Shown: positions 38,702 through 48,822, numbered from the stretch's first letter. The stretch is 64,000 bases of DNA from Poindextera sp963719975 (GCA_963719975.1 CAVRED010000008.1:1-64000), one strand, 5' to 3'. The notes: generated by a model not told the origin, from the letters alone. Translations and numbers: made by a program.

Positions 38702-40166
38702 ATGACCGAACGAGTCCTGATCCTGGGCGCCGGCATCGCCGGCCTTTTCACCGCGCTCGCGCTGGCCCCGGGCGAGCACGACGTCGTGCTGGTCGAGCGT
38801 GACCCGCCGCCGCCCGACGGCGGAGCGGACGATGTCTTCTTCGATTGGAAGCGCAGGGGCGTCGGACAGCTGCGCCACAGCCACGGCTTTCTGGCCCGCA
38901 TGCGCGAGGTGATCCGCGCCCGGCACCCGGCGCTGCTCGACCAGCTGCGCGACGCCGGATGCCGCGAGTTCGGCCTCACCGAGATGATGCCGGCCGGCTT
39001 GCGCGGCGCCTACCAGCCCGAGCCCGGCGACGAGGCGATGGTCATCCTGACCAGCCGCCGAACCACGTTCGAGCTGATGCTGCGCCGCTACGTCGAGGGC
39101 TTGCCTGGCGTCTCGGTCATCTCCGACGCCTTCGTCCGCGCCTTGATGATCGACCCCGGCGACGGCGCGCTGCGGGTGGTTGGCGCGTCGGTCGAGCAGG
39201 GTGGGGAGGCGCAGGACTGGCCGGCCGCCATCGTGGTCGATGCGCAGGGGCGCCTGTCGGCGTGCGCCGAGCAGCTGCGCGCGGCCGGCGGCCACATCAG
39301 CGAAGCGGGCGAAGATTGCGGCATCCTCTACTTCACCCGGCACTACCGCCGGACGGCGGCCGATCCGCCCCCGGCGCGCGCGACCGCGACCGGCGACCTC
39401 AGCTACATCAAGTACGGCCGTTTCCCCGGCGACAACGGGTGCTTCTCGATCACCCTGGCGGTGCCGGAGGCGGAGACCGAGCTGCGCACCGCGGTCGTAC
39501 GGCCCGAGGTGTTCGACCACATCTGCGCCCTGTTGCCCGGGATCGCGGCCTGGGTGGACCCGGCGGGGCCGAGCCAATCAGCCCGGTCTATGGCATGGGC
39601 GACCTGAAGAACCATTGGCGGCGGTTCGTCAGCGACGACCAGCGCGCGATCCTCGGCTTCTTCGCGGTCGGCGACAGTCTGGTGCGAACCAACCCGCTCT
39701 ATGGGCGCGGCTGTTCGTTCGCGGCCGTGCAGTCCGAGATCCTGGGGCAGGTGGTGCGAGAGACCACGATGCGGCCGTGCGCGCGCGCCTGTACGACGCC
39801 CGCGTCACCGAAGCGCTCCGGCCCTTCTACGACGACATGTGCGGCATGGACCGCGACGCGATCCGCCCGCGCGCAGGCGACGCGAGAGGGCGATGGGCCA
39901 GCGTCCCTCGCCGAGCGCGTGGGGCGCAGCTTTCGCGACGATGGCGTCGCCATCGCCGTGCGCTCGGACCTTCCGCTGCTGCGCGCGGCCCTGCGCGAGT
40001 TCAACATGCTGGATCCGCCCCGGGCCTGGGTCCGCCAGCCGGCGACCTTGGCGAAATCGCTGCGGCGCATGGGCGCGCGGGCGCGCGGCGAACGCGCGCT
40101 TCTATCCGCCGCCGCTGGGACCCGGGCGAGCGGAGATGCTTGCGGCCCTGGGGCTGCGCTGCCTAA
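38702..40166 (+). CDS. FAD-dependent monooxygenase-like protein, frameshifted
   Basis: The N-terminus MTERVLILGAGIAGLFTALAL is a classical FAD-binding Rossmann motif, followed by FDWKRRGVGQLRHSHGFLAR, seen in group A flavin monooxygenase/geranylgeranyl-reductase-like proteins. The late FAVGDSLVRTNPLYGRGCSFAA is the second FAD motif. Frame changes occur near 39580, 39775, 39870 and 40060-40110. The end is most likely the LAALGL stretch near 40150, with the stop at 40164-40166. About 485 residues. It lies 32 bp after the TIR gene and may be cotranscribed. Substrate unknown. Confidence 0.7.
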
Positions 40167-40196
40167 AGTGCGGGGCGGAAAAGCCGAACGAGGGAC

Positions 40197-42272
40197 ATGC
40201 CATCGCCTGCGCCAACGCTGGAGGTCTGCCGGCCGCGCGCGCGTCTGAGGGTCGGCGTGACCGGGCATCGGCCGGGCTCCAAGTTCCCGCCCGAGGCCGA
40301 GCCCCAAGGTGCGCGCGACGGTCAAACAGCTTCTAGAGGCCATCGGCCGCGACCTCGCCCGCGTGCGAACCGAGCACGAACCCATGTTCGCGCCGGAACC
40401 GGCCGAGGTGGTCGTCGTGTCCTCGTTGGCGGAAGGCGCGGACCGCATCGTCGCAGAACTCGGCCTCGCCTGCGGCAGCATGCTCGAGGTCGTCCTGCCC
40501 GGCCCGCGCGCCGAATACGCCCTGGACTTCGAGTCCGCTGCCTCCAAGGCGGCGTTCCACGATCTGCTGGGCAAGGCCCATTCGGTGTTCGAGCTCGAGA
40601 GCGCCCCCGGCGATCTCGGGCAAGCCGCGCGGCTATGAGGCCGCTGGCCTGATCATGCTGGCCCACTCCGACCTCCTGATCGCCATCTGGGACGGCGGCG
40701 AGAGCGGCGGCATCGGCGGGACCGCCGAGATCGTCGAGCAGGCCGTAAACGGCGGCTGTCCGGTCATGGTGATCAGCCCCTCTGCGCCGGAGCGCGTGCG
40801 ACTGCTGTGGACCGGCGATGATCCCCTGCCGCCGCACAAGACGCGCGTCGAACAGATGCCCGACCGCGACGGATTGCACGCGTTGCCGAGCCTGATGACG
40901 CTGCTGGCGGCCCCGCCGCGCGAACGTTCCGCGCGCGCGGAACTGAAAGCCTTCTACGACGAAGAACCCGGTCGGCGGCGTTGGACGCCGGTCTACACCC
41001 TATTCCTCGCCCTGCTCGGCGTTCGGCGCCTGCGCCCAGACGACTTTGGACCCGTCCCACAGACCGATCTGGCTGGCGAGACATGGCGCGCCCGCTTTCC
41101 TTCCGACCACGGCGAGGACGGACTGACCCAAACGGTGCTGGCCAAGCTGTCGCCGGTGATCGCGGGCGCCGACGCGCAAGCGGTGCTCTATAGCGAGTTC
41201 TATCGCTCCGCGTTCGTGTTCAACTACCTGGCGGCGGCCGTGGCGGTCGCCTTGGCGCTGACCGGGCTGCTGCCCGAGATCAAGCTGCTGCACGACATCC
41301 TCGGCAACGCCGGTTCCAGCCGCGTTCAAGGCCGCGCTCGTGTCGAGTGAACTGGCCCTGATCGTCAGCATCCTATGGATCTGGCGCCGGGGCGCCGCGC
41401 GCCAATGGCATCGCCGCTGGCTGGACTACCGCCGCCTGGCCGAGAACCTCCGCCACCTGCGCATGCTGACCCTGGTCGGCGCGCGGGGGACCGCGCCGCG
41501 CCCGCGCGCGCCCAGCCACCACGGCGTCTTCGAGACGCACCAGGATTGGCTCGACCGCCTGACCGCCGCCGTGCGCGGCGCGCCGGCCGAGGCCGTGACG
41601 GCGTCGGAGGACGGGCGGCCGGTCGAGGCCCTCGACAAGCCGGATTGGGTGGAATGGATGCTGCGCGCCCACGAGCGCCTGCTGCCGCTGCCCAACCGGG
41701 CGATCACGGCCGGCTACGTTGCGGCCGTCCGCGACGCGGTGACAGACGCCGAACTGCAGGATCAGATCGAATGGAACACGGCCAACGCCGAGCGAATGGA
41801 GGCGGCGGAACACCGGCTGCACACCGCCGGCAACATTCTGTTCGGGACGCCGGCGCTGGTCTGCACGGTCTTTCTGGTCGTTCTTCTGACGATCGACGTG
41901 CCCTTCGGCCATGACTGGGCGCACAGCGGGCGCTTCTACGTGACAGCGCTGAGCGCGGCCTGTCCCGGCTTCGGGGCGGCGCTGAACGCGATCCGCATGC
42001 AGGGCGATTTCGAGTCCGTGGCGCGCCGTTCGGCGACCACCACGGCCAGGCTCGAGGCGATCCGCAGGGAACTGCACATCGCCCACCCGCTGGACTTCGC
42101 GCGGCTGGCCGACCTGGTGCAGAAGACGGCCGAAGTCCTGGACGCCGACGTCTCGGAGTGGCGCACCCTGTTCCGCACGCGCCCGCTCGAGCCTGCCTGC
42201 CTGATGATCACGCCATGGGTGCGACAGAGGCCGCGCTTGACGTTGCCCGTTCGCGAGCCTTTTCTGAGTTGA
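40197..42272 (+). CDS. SLOG-like nucleotide-binding domain fused to a membrane-spanning domain, frameshifted
   Basis: ATG at 40197 with GAGGG just upstream. Residues ~15-200 form a Rossmann-like domain: RLRVGVTGHRPGSKFP, SSLAEGADRIVAELGL, then SDLLIAIWDGGESGGIGGTAEI. These are features of the SLOG/DprA-like superfamily, which binds nucleotide-derived ligands. The C-terminal half has hydrophobic pairs FVFNYLAAAVAVALALTGL / ELALIVSILWIW and ILFGTPALVCTVFLVVLLTI / FYVTALSAACPGFGAALN, so two hairpins of membrane helices, resembling SLATT-type effectors. Frame changes near 40300, 40622, 41330 and 42195; without the last, the stop would be at 42204 (RPLELPA). Candidate effector or sensor next to the TIR protein. 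Confidence 0.68.
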
Positions 42273-42292
42273 AACATCTTTCGGGGGGAACG

Positions 42293-43750
42293 ATGCGGAC
42301 ACTCTCACGCACGCTTGCTGTGGCGGCCGCCGGGCTAGCGCTGAGCGGCTGCCTGTCGATGGGTTCGGTGGACAAGCGGGGCACCGCAATCGACGAGAGC
42401 ATCGGTACGCTGCAGAATCGGACGATCCTCATCAACCTCGCCCGCGCGAGCAAGGGCGAGCCGCTCTACTTCATCTCGCCCGGCGCCGTGTCCGGCTCGA
42501 TGACGACCGACCTCAAGCTGGGCAACCCAGCCTTTCTGGAGGGACCGGCCGGGCTGCACAACGACGTCGCGGCGCAGCTGACGTTCGGCTCTGGATCGGA
42601 CATCTTCGACAACTCGACACAGACCAGCCTGGCGGTGAGCCTGGACGCGACCAAGGACTTCTACACGGGCATCATGCAGCCCTTGGGTCTGAACGATGTT
42701 GACCTGCTGCTGCACCAAGGTTTCTCGCGCGAGCTGGTTTACTATATCGTTATCGATCATGCCAAGTTCACGCGAATAGACCCAAGATCAGGAAAGCGTC
42801 TGGACAAGAATGGGACGGAAGCCGAGGCGGCGGGAACGACTCCCTATTCTTTCGTGGTTTACAACGACCCGCGGCTAAACCAGTATCCATTCCTTCCACC
42901 GACGCTTGGATATAAGCCTACCTTCGCGGCCTTCCCGTTTGTGATGCAGTTGGCGATGGAGACGGGATTCACGACGGAGGCGCCACAAGGCGGCGCCCCA
43001 GACTGTAGCAGTCAAAAGGCCGGAGCGAACGCAGACGCCGGCTCGCAGGACTGCGGGCCTCCGCCGGGCCCTCAAGAGATCGCCGGCATTCCACCTGCAG
43101 CCAACGGCCCGAGCCAAACCAAGGGTGGTGTCAACTTCGTTCTGCAGGAGCCCGCAAGCAAAGCTCCCGGTGCTCGCCTCTGCTTCGAGAGGGACATGAC
43201 CACCGACCAAGGTGAAAAGCTGCTCTCCACCGCTGAGGGCGACATGGGCAGCGCCAGCAGCAAGTCTCGGCCGATTTTCTGCGGGGAGATGGGGAGCGTT
43301 AAGGGCAACAAGCAGTATGTTGAGCTCCCTTGCCCATCCGTTAGCCCAAACGGTGTCATCCAACCTGACGCAGATGGGCGGTTCACACTCGCGCCCTGCC
43401 CATCTGCTTTCAAGCAGTACTATCAGATCGAAATATACACTCGGTCAATATACGGTATATTCACGTATCTTGGCGAGATAATGCGCCAACCTCAGCTGAC
43501 ACCGACTCTGAATGACTATAATGTGCCGGGAGAAATCACGCAGCCCGGCCAGATACTCACGGTAAGTTCACACATAGATCCGCAATGCTTCACGGCTGTG
43601 CGGTATGGCAACGAGCAATATTGTGTTCCTCGCGAAGGAGCGCCGAACACGCTTCAGCTGTTCAACATCATGAGCGCCCTCATCGCGCTGAAGCAGTCGC
43701 CGGGCGACGTTCCGGTGTCGCAGACCGTGCTGGTGGGCGCCGCGCCCTAG
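42293..43750 (+). CDS. Large predicted lipoprotein of unknown function
   Basis: 486 residues, intact, starting MRTLSRTLAVAAAGLALSGC with a clear lipobox, so exported and lipidated. The mature part begins MGSVDKRGTAIDESIGTLQNR and has no recognised domain. It contains four clustered cysteines and a Pro/Gly-rich linker around residues 240-290. From about 42730 to 43600 the DNA is visibly richer in A+T and in rarer codons (ATA, AGT, TTT) than its neighbours, which suggests a different origin. A strong GGGGGGAA site precedes the start. It is probably cotranscribed with the SLOG gene. Confidence 0.7.
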   Translation: MRTLSRTLAVAAAGLALSGCLSMGSVDKRGTAIDESIGTLQNRTILINLARASKGEPLYFISPGAVSGSMTTDLKLGNPAFLEGPAGLHNDVAAQLTFGSGSDIFDNSTQTSLAVSLDATKDFYTGIMQPLGLNDVDLLLHQGFSRELVYYIVIDHAKFTRIDPRSGKRLDKNGTEAEAAGTTPYSFVVYNDPRLNQYPFLPPTLGYKPTFAAFPFVMQLAMETGFTTEAPQGGAPDCSSQKAGANADAGSQDCGPPPGPQEIAGIPPAANGPSQTKGGVNFVLQEPASKAPGARLCFERDMTTDQGEKLLSTAEGDMGSASSKSRPIFCGEMGSVKGNKQYVELPCPSVSPNGVIQPDADGRFTLAPCPSAFKQYYQIEIYTRSIYGIFTYLGEIMRQPQLTPTLNDYNVPGEITQPGQILTVSSHIDPQCFTAVRYGNEQYCVPREGAPNTLQLFNIMSALIALKQSPGDVPVSQTVLVGAAP

Positions 43751-43763
43751 CGCGCGAGCGCCC

Positions 43764-44854
43764 CTAGTCCAGCCGTCGTCGGTAGCAGACGATGGCGATG
43801 GTGAAGGCGACGACGGTGAAGGCGAGGATGGGCGACCATGTGGCCCCAGACCGCGCCCGGGCCGGCGCCGCGGATGAGGACATCGCGCGTGGCGCGGATG
43901 TAGTGGGTGAGCGGGATCGTCTCGCCGACGACCTGCGCCCACTTCGGCATGCCGTCGAAGGGGAACATGAACCCCGACAGCAGCACCGAGGGCAGGTAGG
44001 AGAAGGCCGACGCCTGCACCGCCTGGATCTGAGTGTGCGCCAGCGCCGAAAACGCGAAACCGAGCACAAGGTAGGAGCTCACGAACAGCGGCGTCGCCGC
44101 CACCAGCGCCCAGGTCGAGGCGGGCAACGGCACGCCGAACAGCGATGTGCACCACCCCCAGAAGGCAGACGGTCTGAGTGAGGCCGATCACCATGTAGGG
44201 AGCCAGCTTGCCGACCAGCGCCTCGGCCGGGCGCACCGGCGTCGCCAGCAGGCTCTCCCAACTGCCGCGCTCGCGCTCGCGCACCAGGGTCAGGCCGCCC
44301 AGGAAGAGCATGGTGATCATCACGATGGCGCCGACCAGGCCGGGCGTGATGTCCCAGGTCGTGCCGCCGGTCGGGTTGTGCAGCCAGTCGGTGACGACGC
44401 TGGGCGCCTGGTCCTCGGCATAGAGCTGGGCGGCCCTTCGCCAGACGCCGAGATTGAGCGCCGCGACCACGGGGCGGACCTCGGGCGGGTCGCCCGCGTC
44501 GGCGATGATGCGCACCTGGACGGCGCGGGTGGCGGGATCGCGCCCGACCTCGACGCCGATCAGCGCCCGACCCTGGCTGACGGCCGGCTGGCCGAGCCCG
44601 ACGGCGCCCACGCCGCCGACCAGGGTGACCGAGGGATCGGCGCGGATCGTCTCGAGCATGGGCTGGACCAGGCGCGGCTCGCTGGTCGCGATCGCGATCG
44701 GCACGTGCTTGGGCACAAGGCTGATGGCGTAGCCGTAGAGGAGGATCTGCAGCACCGGCAGCACGAAGATCAGGACCAGCGCCGCTCGATCGGCGATCAG
44801 CCCCAGGGCCTCGACCCGGGCCACGGCCAGGCATCGTCTGAGATGGAAGCTCAT
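43764..44854 (-). CDS. ABC-2 type exporter permease, frameshifted
   Basis: About 363 residues. The first helix (LVLIFVLPVLQILLYGYAISL) is followed by a long periplasmic loop, then LVGAIVMITMLFLGGLTLVRERERGSWESLLATPVRP, the hallmark of ABC-2 permeases of the YbhS/YhhJ type, and the final helix ILAFTVVAFTIAIVCYRRRLD. Frame changes near 44130 and 43840 interrupt it. Its start overlaps the ATPase stop (ATGA). With the ATPase it should export drugs, lipids or polysaccharide; the usual HlyD-like partner is not encoded here. Confidence 0.82.
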
Positions 44855-45812
44855 GCCGCCTGGCCCTGCACGCTCTCCTTGGCGAGCACGAAGGCGATGT
44901 CCTCCAGCCGCGTCGGGGAGGGCTCGGCGCCGGAGACCCGCCGACGCCGCGCGGCCGAGCACGTCGGCATGGGCGTCCGGCTGGAAGAGCACGCGCAGGC
45001 GCCGGCCCTCGACATAGGTGGCGACGACGCCGGAAAGCGCGTCGAACTGGTGCGCGGCGTTGTGGGCGTCGCCGCCCTCGACCAGCACCGCCTCGAACGG
45101 CGCGGCCGCGGCCAGGGCGCGCGGCTCGCCCAGCGCCAGGACCCGCCCTCGCGAGAACAGCGCCACCCGCGTGCATTGCTCGGCGTCGGCCAGGTCGTGG
45201 GTGTTGATGATGACGCTGCCGCCCTGGCTCGCGAGACTGGCGATGCGCCGCCAGACGTCCTGCCGGGACTCCGCATCGAGGCCGGCGGTGGGCTCGTCGA
45301 GCAGCGCCAGCGCCGGCCGGTGGATGAGCGCCGCCGCCAGTTGCAGCCGACGCGCCCAGCCCCCGGAGAGCTTCGCCGCCTGCTGACCGCGGAAGGGGCC
45401 GAGCTCGAAGTCTTCGATCGCCGCCGCCGCGGCGTGCTTGGGGTTCGGGAGTTCGTAGACCGACGCGCGGAAGCGCAGATTCTCGGCGACGGTCAGGTCC
45501 GGATACAGCGCCAGGCGCTGGGGCATGTAGCCGACGAGCCGGCCCACCGAGCGCCCGGCGGCCATCACGTCATGCCCGAGCACGTGGCCGGCGCCGGCAT
45601 CGGCGCGCAACAGCCCGGCCAGGATGCGAAGCGTCGTGGTCTTGCCTGCGCCGTTGGGCCCGACGAGGCCCACCACCTCGCCGGCGCGCGAGGTCGAGGG
45701 AAACATCGACCACCGCCGGGCGGCCGCCGAACGCCTTGGCCAGGCTCCGCACCGCGAGCACGCCGCCCGCGGGCGGGGCGGCGACTTCACGGCCACGCGC
45801 CGCCTCAGCCAC
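44851..45812 (-). CDS. ABC transporter ATP-binding protein, frameshifted
   Basis: About 320 residues. It begins at a GTG (45812) with GGGAGGG upstream and reads VAEAARGREVAAPPAGG, then AVRSLAKAFGGRPAVVDVSL. Next come Walker A GPNGAGKTTTLRIL, a Q-loop near YMPQRLALYPDLTV, signature LSGGWARRLQLAAAL (a variant of LSGGQ), Walker B LALLDEPTAGLD and H-loop NTHDLADAE. The tail PTRLEDIAFVLAKE is typical of NodI/YbhF-like subunits. Frame changes near 45700 and 44945. It pairs with the permease; the DNA upstream carries a structured leader and terminator. Confidence 0.85.
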
Positions 45813-45901
45813 GCGCGAGCCCTCCCAGGCCGGCGAGCGCCACACCGCTCATCCCTCAAAGCCTCCCGCGCCCGGCGACGCCGCCGCGCCGGAGCGCGGA
45901 C

Positions 45902-46090
45902 TTAGGGCGCAACCATAGGGTTCTGCAACGCAAAAGGGCGACCGCCAGGGTCGCCCTTAAGTTCGGCTCTGCCTTGATCCGCGGCCCGGACAGCCGGCGG
46001 CCGAAGCCGCCTGCTCTCCGGGAGCCTCCCGCGGGACTCCCCTACCCCCGACAGTGGCGGCCGCGCCGCCACCGCGAAGCTAAATTCCAT
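45902..46090 (-). ncRNA. Putative structured leader or small RNA upstream of the ABC operon
   Basis: On the minus strand this stretch contains successive hairpins: GTGGCGG/CCGCCAC, GGGAG/CTCCC, and GGCGGC-UUCG-GCCGCC (45996-46011) with a stable UUCG loop. It ends in an intrinsic terminator at 45934-45958. The order of hairpins then terminator ahead of the exporter start at 45812 suggests attenuation or an independent small RNA. It matches no RNA class I can name. It can also be read as a 62-codon frame from 46090 (MEFSFAVAARPPLSGVG), which has no clear ribosome-binding site. Confidence 0.35.
45934..45958 (-). terminator. Intrinsic terminator, minus strand
   Basis: AAGGGCGACC and GGTCGCCCTT form a perfect 10-bp stem with a 5-base loop. 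On the minus strand it is followed by TTTTGCGTT. It lies 122 bp upstream of the ABC ATPase start, so it ends or attenuates transcription entering from the right. Confidence 0.65.
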
Positions 46091-46446
46091 GTAATGTTGT
46101 CCGATCCTAACCCTGTCGGGAAGGCGCCACGCGCGGCACGGGTTTGCAATGCCGGCAAACTGTTGCGCCGCGGGCACAGAGCCAGAGCCGCGAAATGGCC
46201 CCATTCCGGTCGCGCCTCGGCCCCATGCCGCTTCGATAACCCACCCGTCGGCTGATTGGTTGTTCTTGCGGGTCCTGGATCCTGAACAGCCCCCCCAGCC
46301 CCCCTGGATCGGCGGACGCCGATCGGCCGACACCCTTTCCCCTAGCGAATCAATGACCTTGGCCGCGCGCGGTGTCGCGTCCGCGCGCGAAGTGTGCCAT
46401 CTAGGGCCTGCCGCGCGTCGCGCGCTCTTCGAAAAAGGATCGCCGA
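46091..46446. other. Gene-free spacer before the first 2OG oxygenase of this cluster
   Basis: About 350 bp without a convincing gene on either strand. It holds short palindromes (TTTGCAATGCCGGCAAA-like at ~46142) and a C-rich tract at ~46290. It probably contains the divergent promoters for the plus-strand oxygenase and the minus-strand leader. Confidence 0.4.
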
Positions 46447-47159
46447 CTTGCCGACCGCCGACAGCCAACATCGATGGCCTGACGACCGCCGCCGGCGTCA
46501 AGGCGTCGCTGCTGAAGAGCCTGGCCGCGGCGGAACGCGGAACGAAGCGCCCTATCGGCACTGGACGCTGACGAACGTGCTGCCGGACGCGGTCGTCGAC
46601 GCCCTCTTGGCGCTGCCCTTCGCGGCGCAGGACGTGGGCGGCGTCTCCGGCGCGCGCGAGATGCACAACGACACGCGGACCTACTTCGACCAGGCGAACA
46701 TCGATCGCCATCCGGTGTGCGAGGCGGTCGCCAGCGCCTTCCACGACGCCGAGACGGTGCAAGCGTTCGCACGACGCCACCGGCTCGGACCTCGACGGCT
46801 GCCTCGTTCGGCTCGAGTACGCGATGGACGCGTCGGGCTTCTGGCTCTGGCCCCACACCGACCTCGGCGTGAAGCGGCTGACCTTCCTCTTCTACCTCGC
46901 CCAGGATGGGCAGGAGGACCTGGGCACCGACATCTACGCCGCCGAGGACAAGTGGGTGAAGCGCGCTGCGTTCCGCCGCAACGAGGCGCTGATGTTCGTG
47001 CCGTCGGACAACACCTGGCACGGGTTCGAGCAGCGGCCCATCCCCGGCGTTCGCCGCTCGATCGTCATGAACTACGTCACCGACGCCTGGCGCGACCGCT
47101 GGCAGCTGGCCTATGCCGATGCGCCGGTGCGCGCGACCAAGAGCGCCCGCAGGGCCTGA
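46447..47159 (+). CDS. 2OG-Fe(II) oxygenase-like protein, frameshifted
   Basis: The N-terminus is uncertain (TTG at ~46447, near LPTA; a frame change follows within 100 bp). The recognisable part reads KRPYRHWTLTNVLPDAVVDALL, then LDGCLVRLEYAMDASGFWLWPHTDLGVKRLTFLFYL and DNTWHGFEQRPIPGVRRSIVMNYV. The H-x-D pair (PHTD), distal His (TWHG) and Arg (RRS) fit a 2-oxoglutarate/iron oxygenase fold. Frame changes near 46480, 46555 and 46770. The 3' end overlaps the convergent ELM1 gene by 49 bp. Substrate unknown. Confidence 0.65.
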
Positions 47160-48076
47160 GCGGCGACGTCGAGGCCCGAAACGGGCGGACCCCGGCGCTG
47201 GGGCGGCGGGCCGCCCGTGAACGGCGCGATCTGACCCTCAGCCTCCAGGCCCAGGAGGAAGCGGCGATGGCGAGCGTTGTGCGCCTGGCCGAACACCTCG
47301 ACGGGGTGCGGCGTCGCCAGCGCCTCGGAGATCATCGAGACGCTGTCGCTGGTGACCACCAGACGATCCGCCAGCGCGAGCGTCGCCAGGTAGGGGTTGT
47401 CGCCCTCGCGGTCCCAGACGAAGACGCCGGCATCGCCCGCGAACGCCTGCGTCAGCGCGGCGATCACCGCCTCGGGCGTCCGCCGCGAGGCAACGATCGC
47501 AAGCCGCGTCCCGCTGGCGCGCAGGCGCCGCAGACCGGCGAGGAGCGCCTCGCCCGCGAAGCGCCCGCCCCGCGTCGGGCCGCCGAGGATGACGCCGGCC
47601 AACGGCCCCTCGCCAACCGGCAGGCGTCCCGCCCAGGCCCGGCCGGCCTCGGCGAGGCGCTGAGGCGTCACATCGTGCAGGGCCGTGGCAACCTTGACCA
47701 CGTTGGGGCCGGTGATCGCGTCGTGCGCCATGGCGACGACCAGGTCGAAGCCGCTCGCCGGCGCCAGTGGGTCCTGGATCTGCACGGTCAGGGTCCGCCC
47801 ACCGCTCGCCTTGCGGATGGCCATCGACAACGCCGCCGTGCGCCGGCCACAGCTGATCAGGACGTCCGGCCAAGGCGGCGCCGGACGATCGCGCGTTGGA
47901 TCGAGGCGCCGCAGCGGGTCGGGGGTCCAGGCGGCCGGCAGCCGATCCCACGGCGCGGCGAGGCCAACGACGAGCTCGCGCGGCGCGTCGAACACCGCGT
48001 TGGCCAGGCTGCGCGCCTGCGTCCGGAAGCCGGCTTCGCCCGTCGTCATGAACCATGCGGCCGCGGTCGACGTCAC
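47111..48076 (-). CDS. ELM1-family (mitochondrial fission ELM1-like) protein
   Basis: 321 residues, intact. It has WFMTTGEAGFRTQARSLANAV at the start, then PDVLISCGRRTAALSMAIRK, TVQIQDPLAPASGFDLVVAMAHD, VILGGPTRGGRF and VTSDSVSMISEALATPHPVEVFG. These are features of the bacterial/plant ELM1 family, glycosyltransferase-B-like proteins of unclear activity common in Alphaproteobacteria. In this family the ancestral role is thought to concern envelope sugars. It lies between two 2OG oxygenases, hinting at a shared envelope modification. Confidence 0.82.
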   Translation of the reverse strand: MTSTAAAWFMTTGEAGFRTQARSLANAVFDAPRELVVGLAAPWDRLPAAWTPDPLRRLDPTRDRPAPPWPDVLISCGRRTAALSMAIRKASGGRTLTVQIQDPLAPASGFDLVVAMAHDAITGPNVVKVATALHDVTPQRLAEAGRAWAGRLPVGEGPLAGVILGGPTRGGRFAGEALLAGLRRLRASGTRLAIVASRRTPEAVIAALTQAFAGDAGVFVWDREGDNPYLATLALADRLVVTSDSVSMISEALATPHPVEVFGQAHNARHRRFLLGLEAEGQIAPFTGGPPPQRRGPPVSGLDVAAQALRALLVARTGASA

Positions 48077-48157
48077 CCTGACAGAGCCTCCCCGAGAAAA
48101 GAACGCCGCCGCTCCAGCCTATAGCCAAAGGAATTGCGGTTGCGATATGGAGCGGGC

Positions 48158-48797
48158 ATGGGTTTCCTCGACATCGAGGCGCTGAGGACGGCGTCGGTGA
48201 GCCACGAGCCGTTCGACTACCTCGTGCTCGAGGGCTTCGTCCGCGAGGACGCGCGCCCGTCGATTTCGGCCGACTACCCGCTCATCGACAAGCCCGGCTC
48301 CTTCGCGCTCGAGGACGTCGAGGTGAAGGGCGCGGTGGCCGCGCTGATCGAGGAGATGAAGGGCGAGCCCTTCCGCCGCGCGATCGAGGAGAAGTTCGGC
48401 GTGGCGCTCGCCGGCAAGGCGACGACCTTCACGCTGCGCGGCATGTGCGGCGACAAGGACGGCTACATCCACACCAACTCCAAGACCAAGATCATCACCA
48501 TCCTCGTCTACCTGAATGACGAGTGGGCCCCGGACGGCGGGCCGGCTGCGCCTGCTCCGCAACGGCCGCGACCTCGACGACTACGTGGCGGAGGCGCCGC
48601 CGAACTTCGGCTCGCTGGTCGCCTTCAAACGCTCTGCGCGCTCGTGGCACGGGCACAAGCCGTTCAAGGGACCAAGGCGCGTTCTGCAGATGAACTGGGT
48701 GACCTCGGAGGGCGTCGCGCAGTGGCAGCACCTGCGCCACCGCGTTTCGGCGGCGGTGAAGCGGCTGACCCCGGCGCGAGCGACCGGCGGGATGTAG
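48158..48797 (+). CDS. Second 2OG-Fe(II) oxygenase-like protein, frameshifted
   Basis: About 213 residues with GGAG before the ATG. It contains DGYIHTNSKTKIITILVYLND, the position of the H-x-D iron motif, and RSWHGHKPFKGPRRVLQMNWV with the distal His and the Arg for 2-oxoglutarate. The expected Asp is Asn (AAC) here, so catalysis may be altered unless this is a base error. One frame change lies near 48540. Upstream neighbour ELM1 is divergent. Confidence 0.7.
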
Positions 48798-48822
48798 CGG
48801 GGTCAACGCCCCGCCACAGGTC

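Noticed and set aside
45902..46090. tmRNA, because a frame contains FAVAA as in alphaproteobacterial proteolysis tags
   Set aside because: There is no stop after the tag-like residues, no resume-site features and no tRNA-like acceptor halves, so the match is chance.
45902..46090. Cobalamin riboswitch, because GCCACTG occurs
   Set aside because: The other conserved boxes are missing or mispaired and an exporter downstream does not fit; too weak to call.
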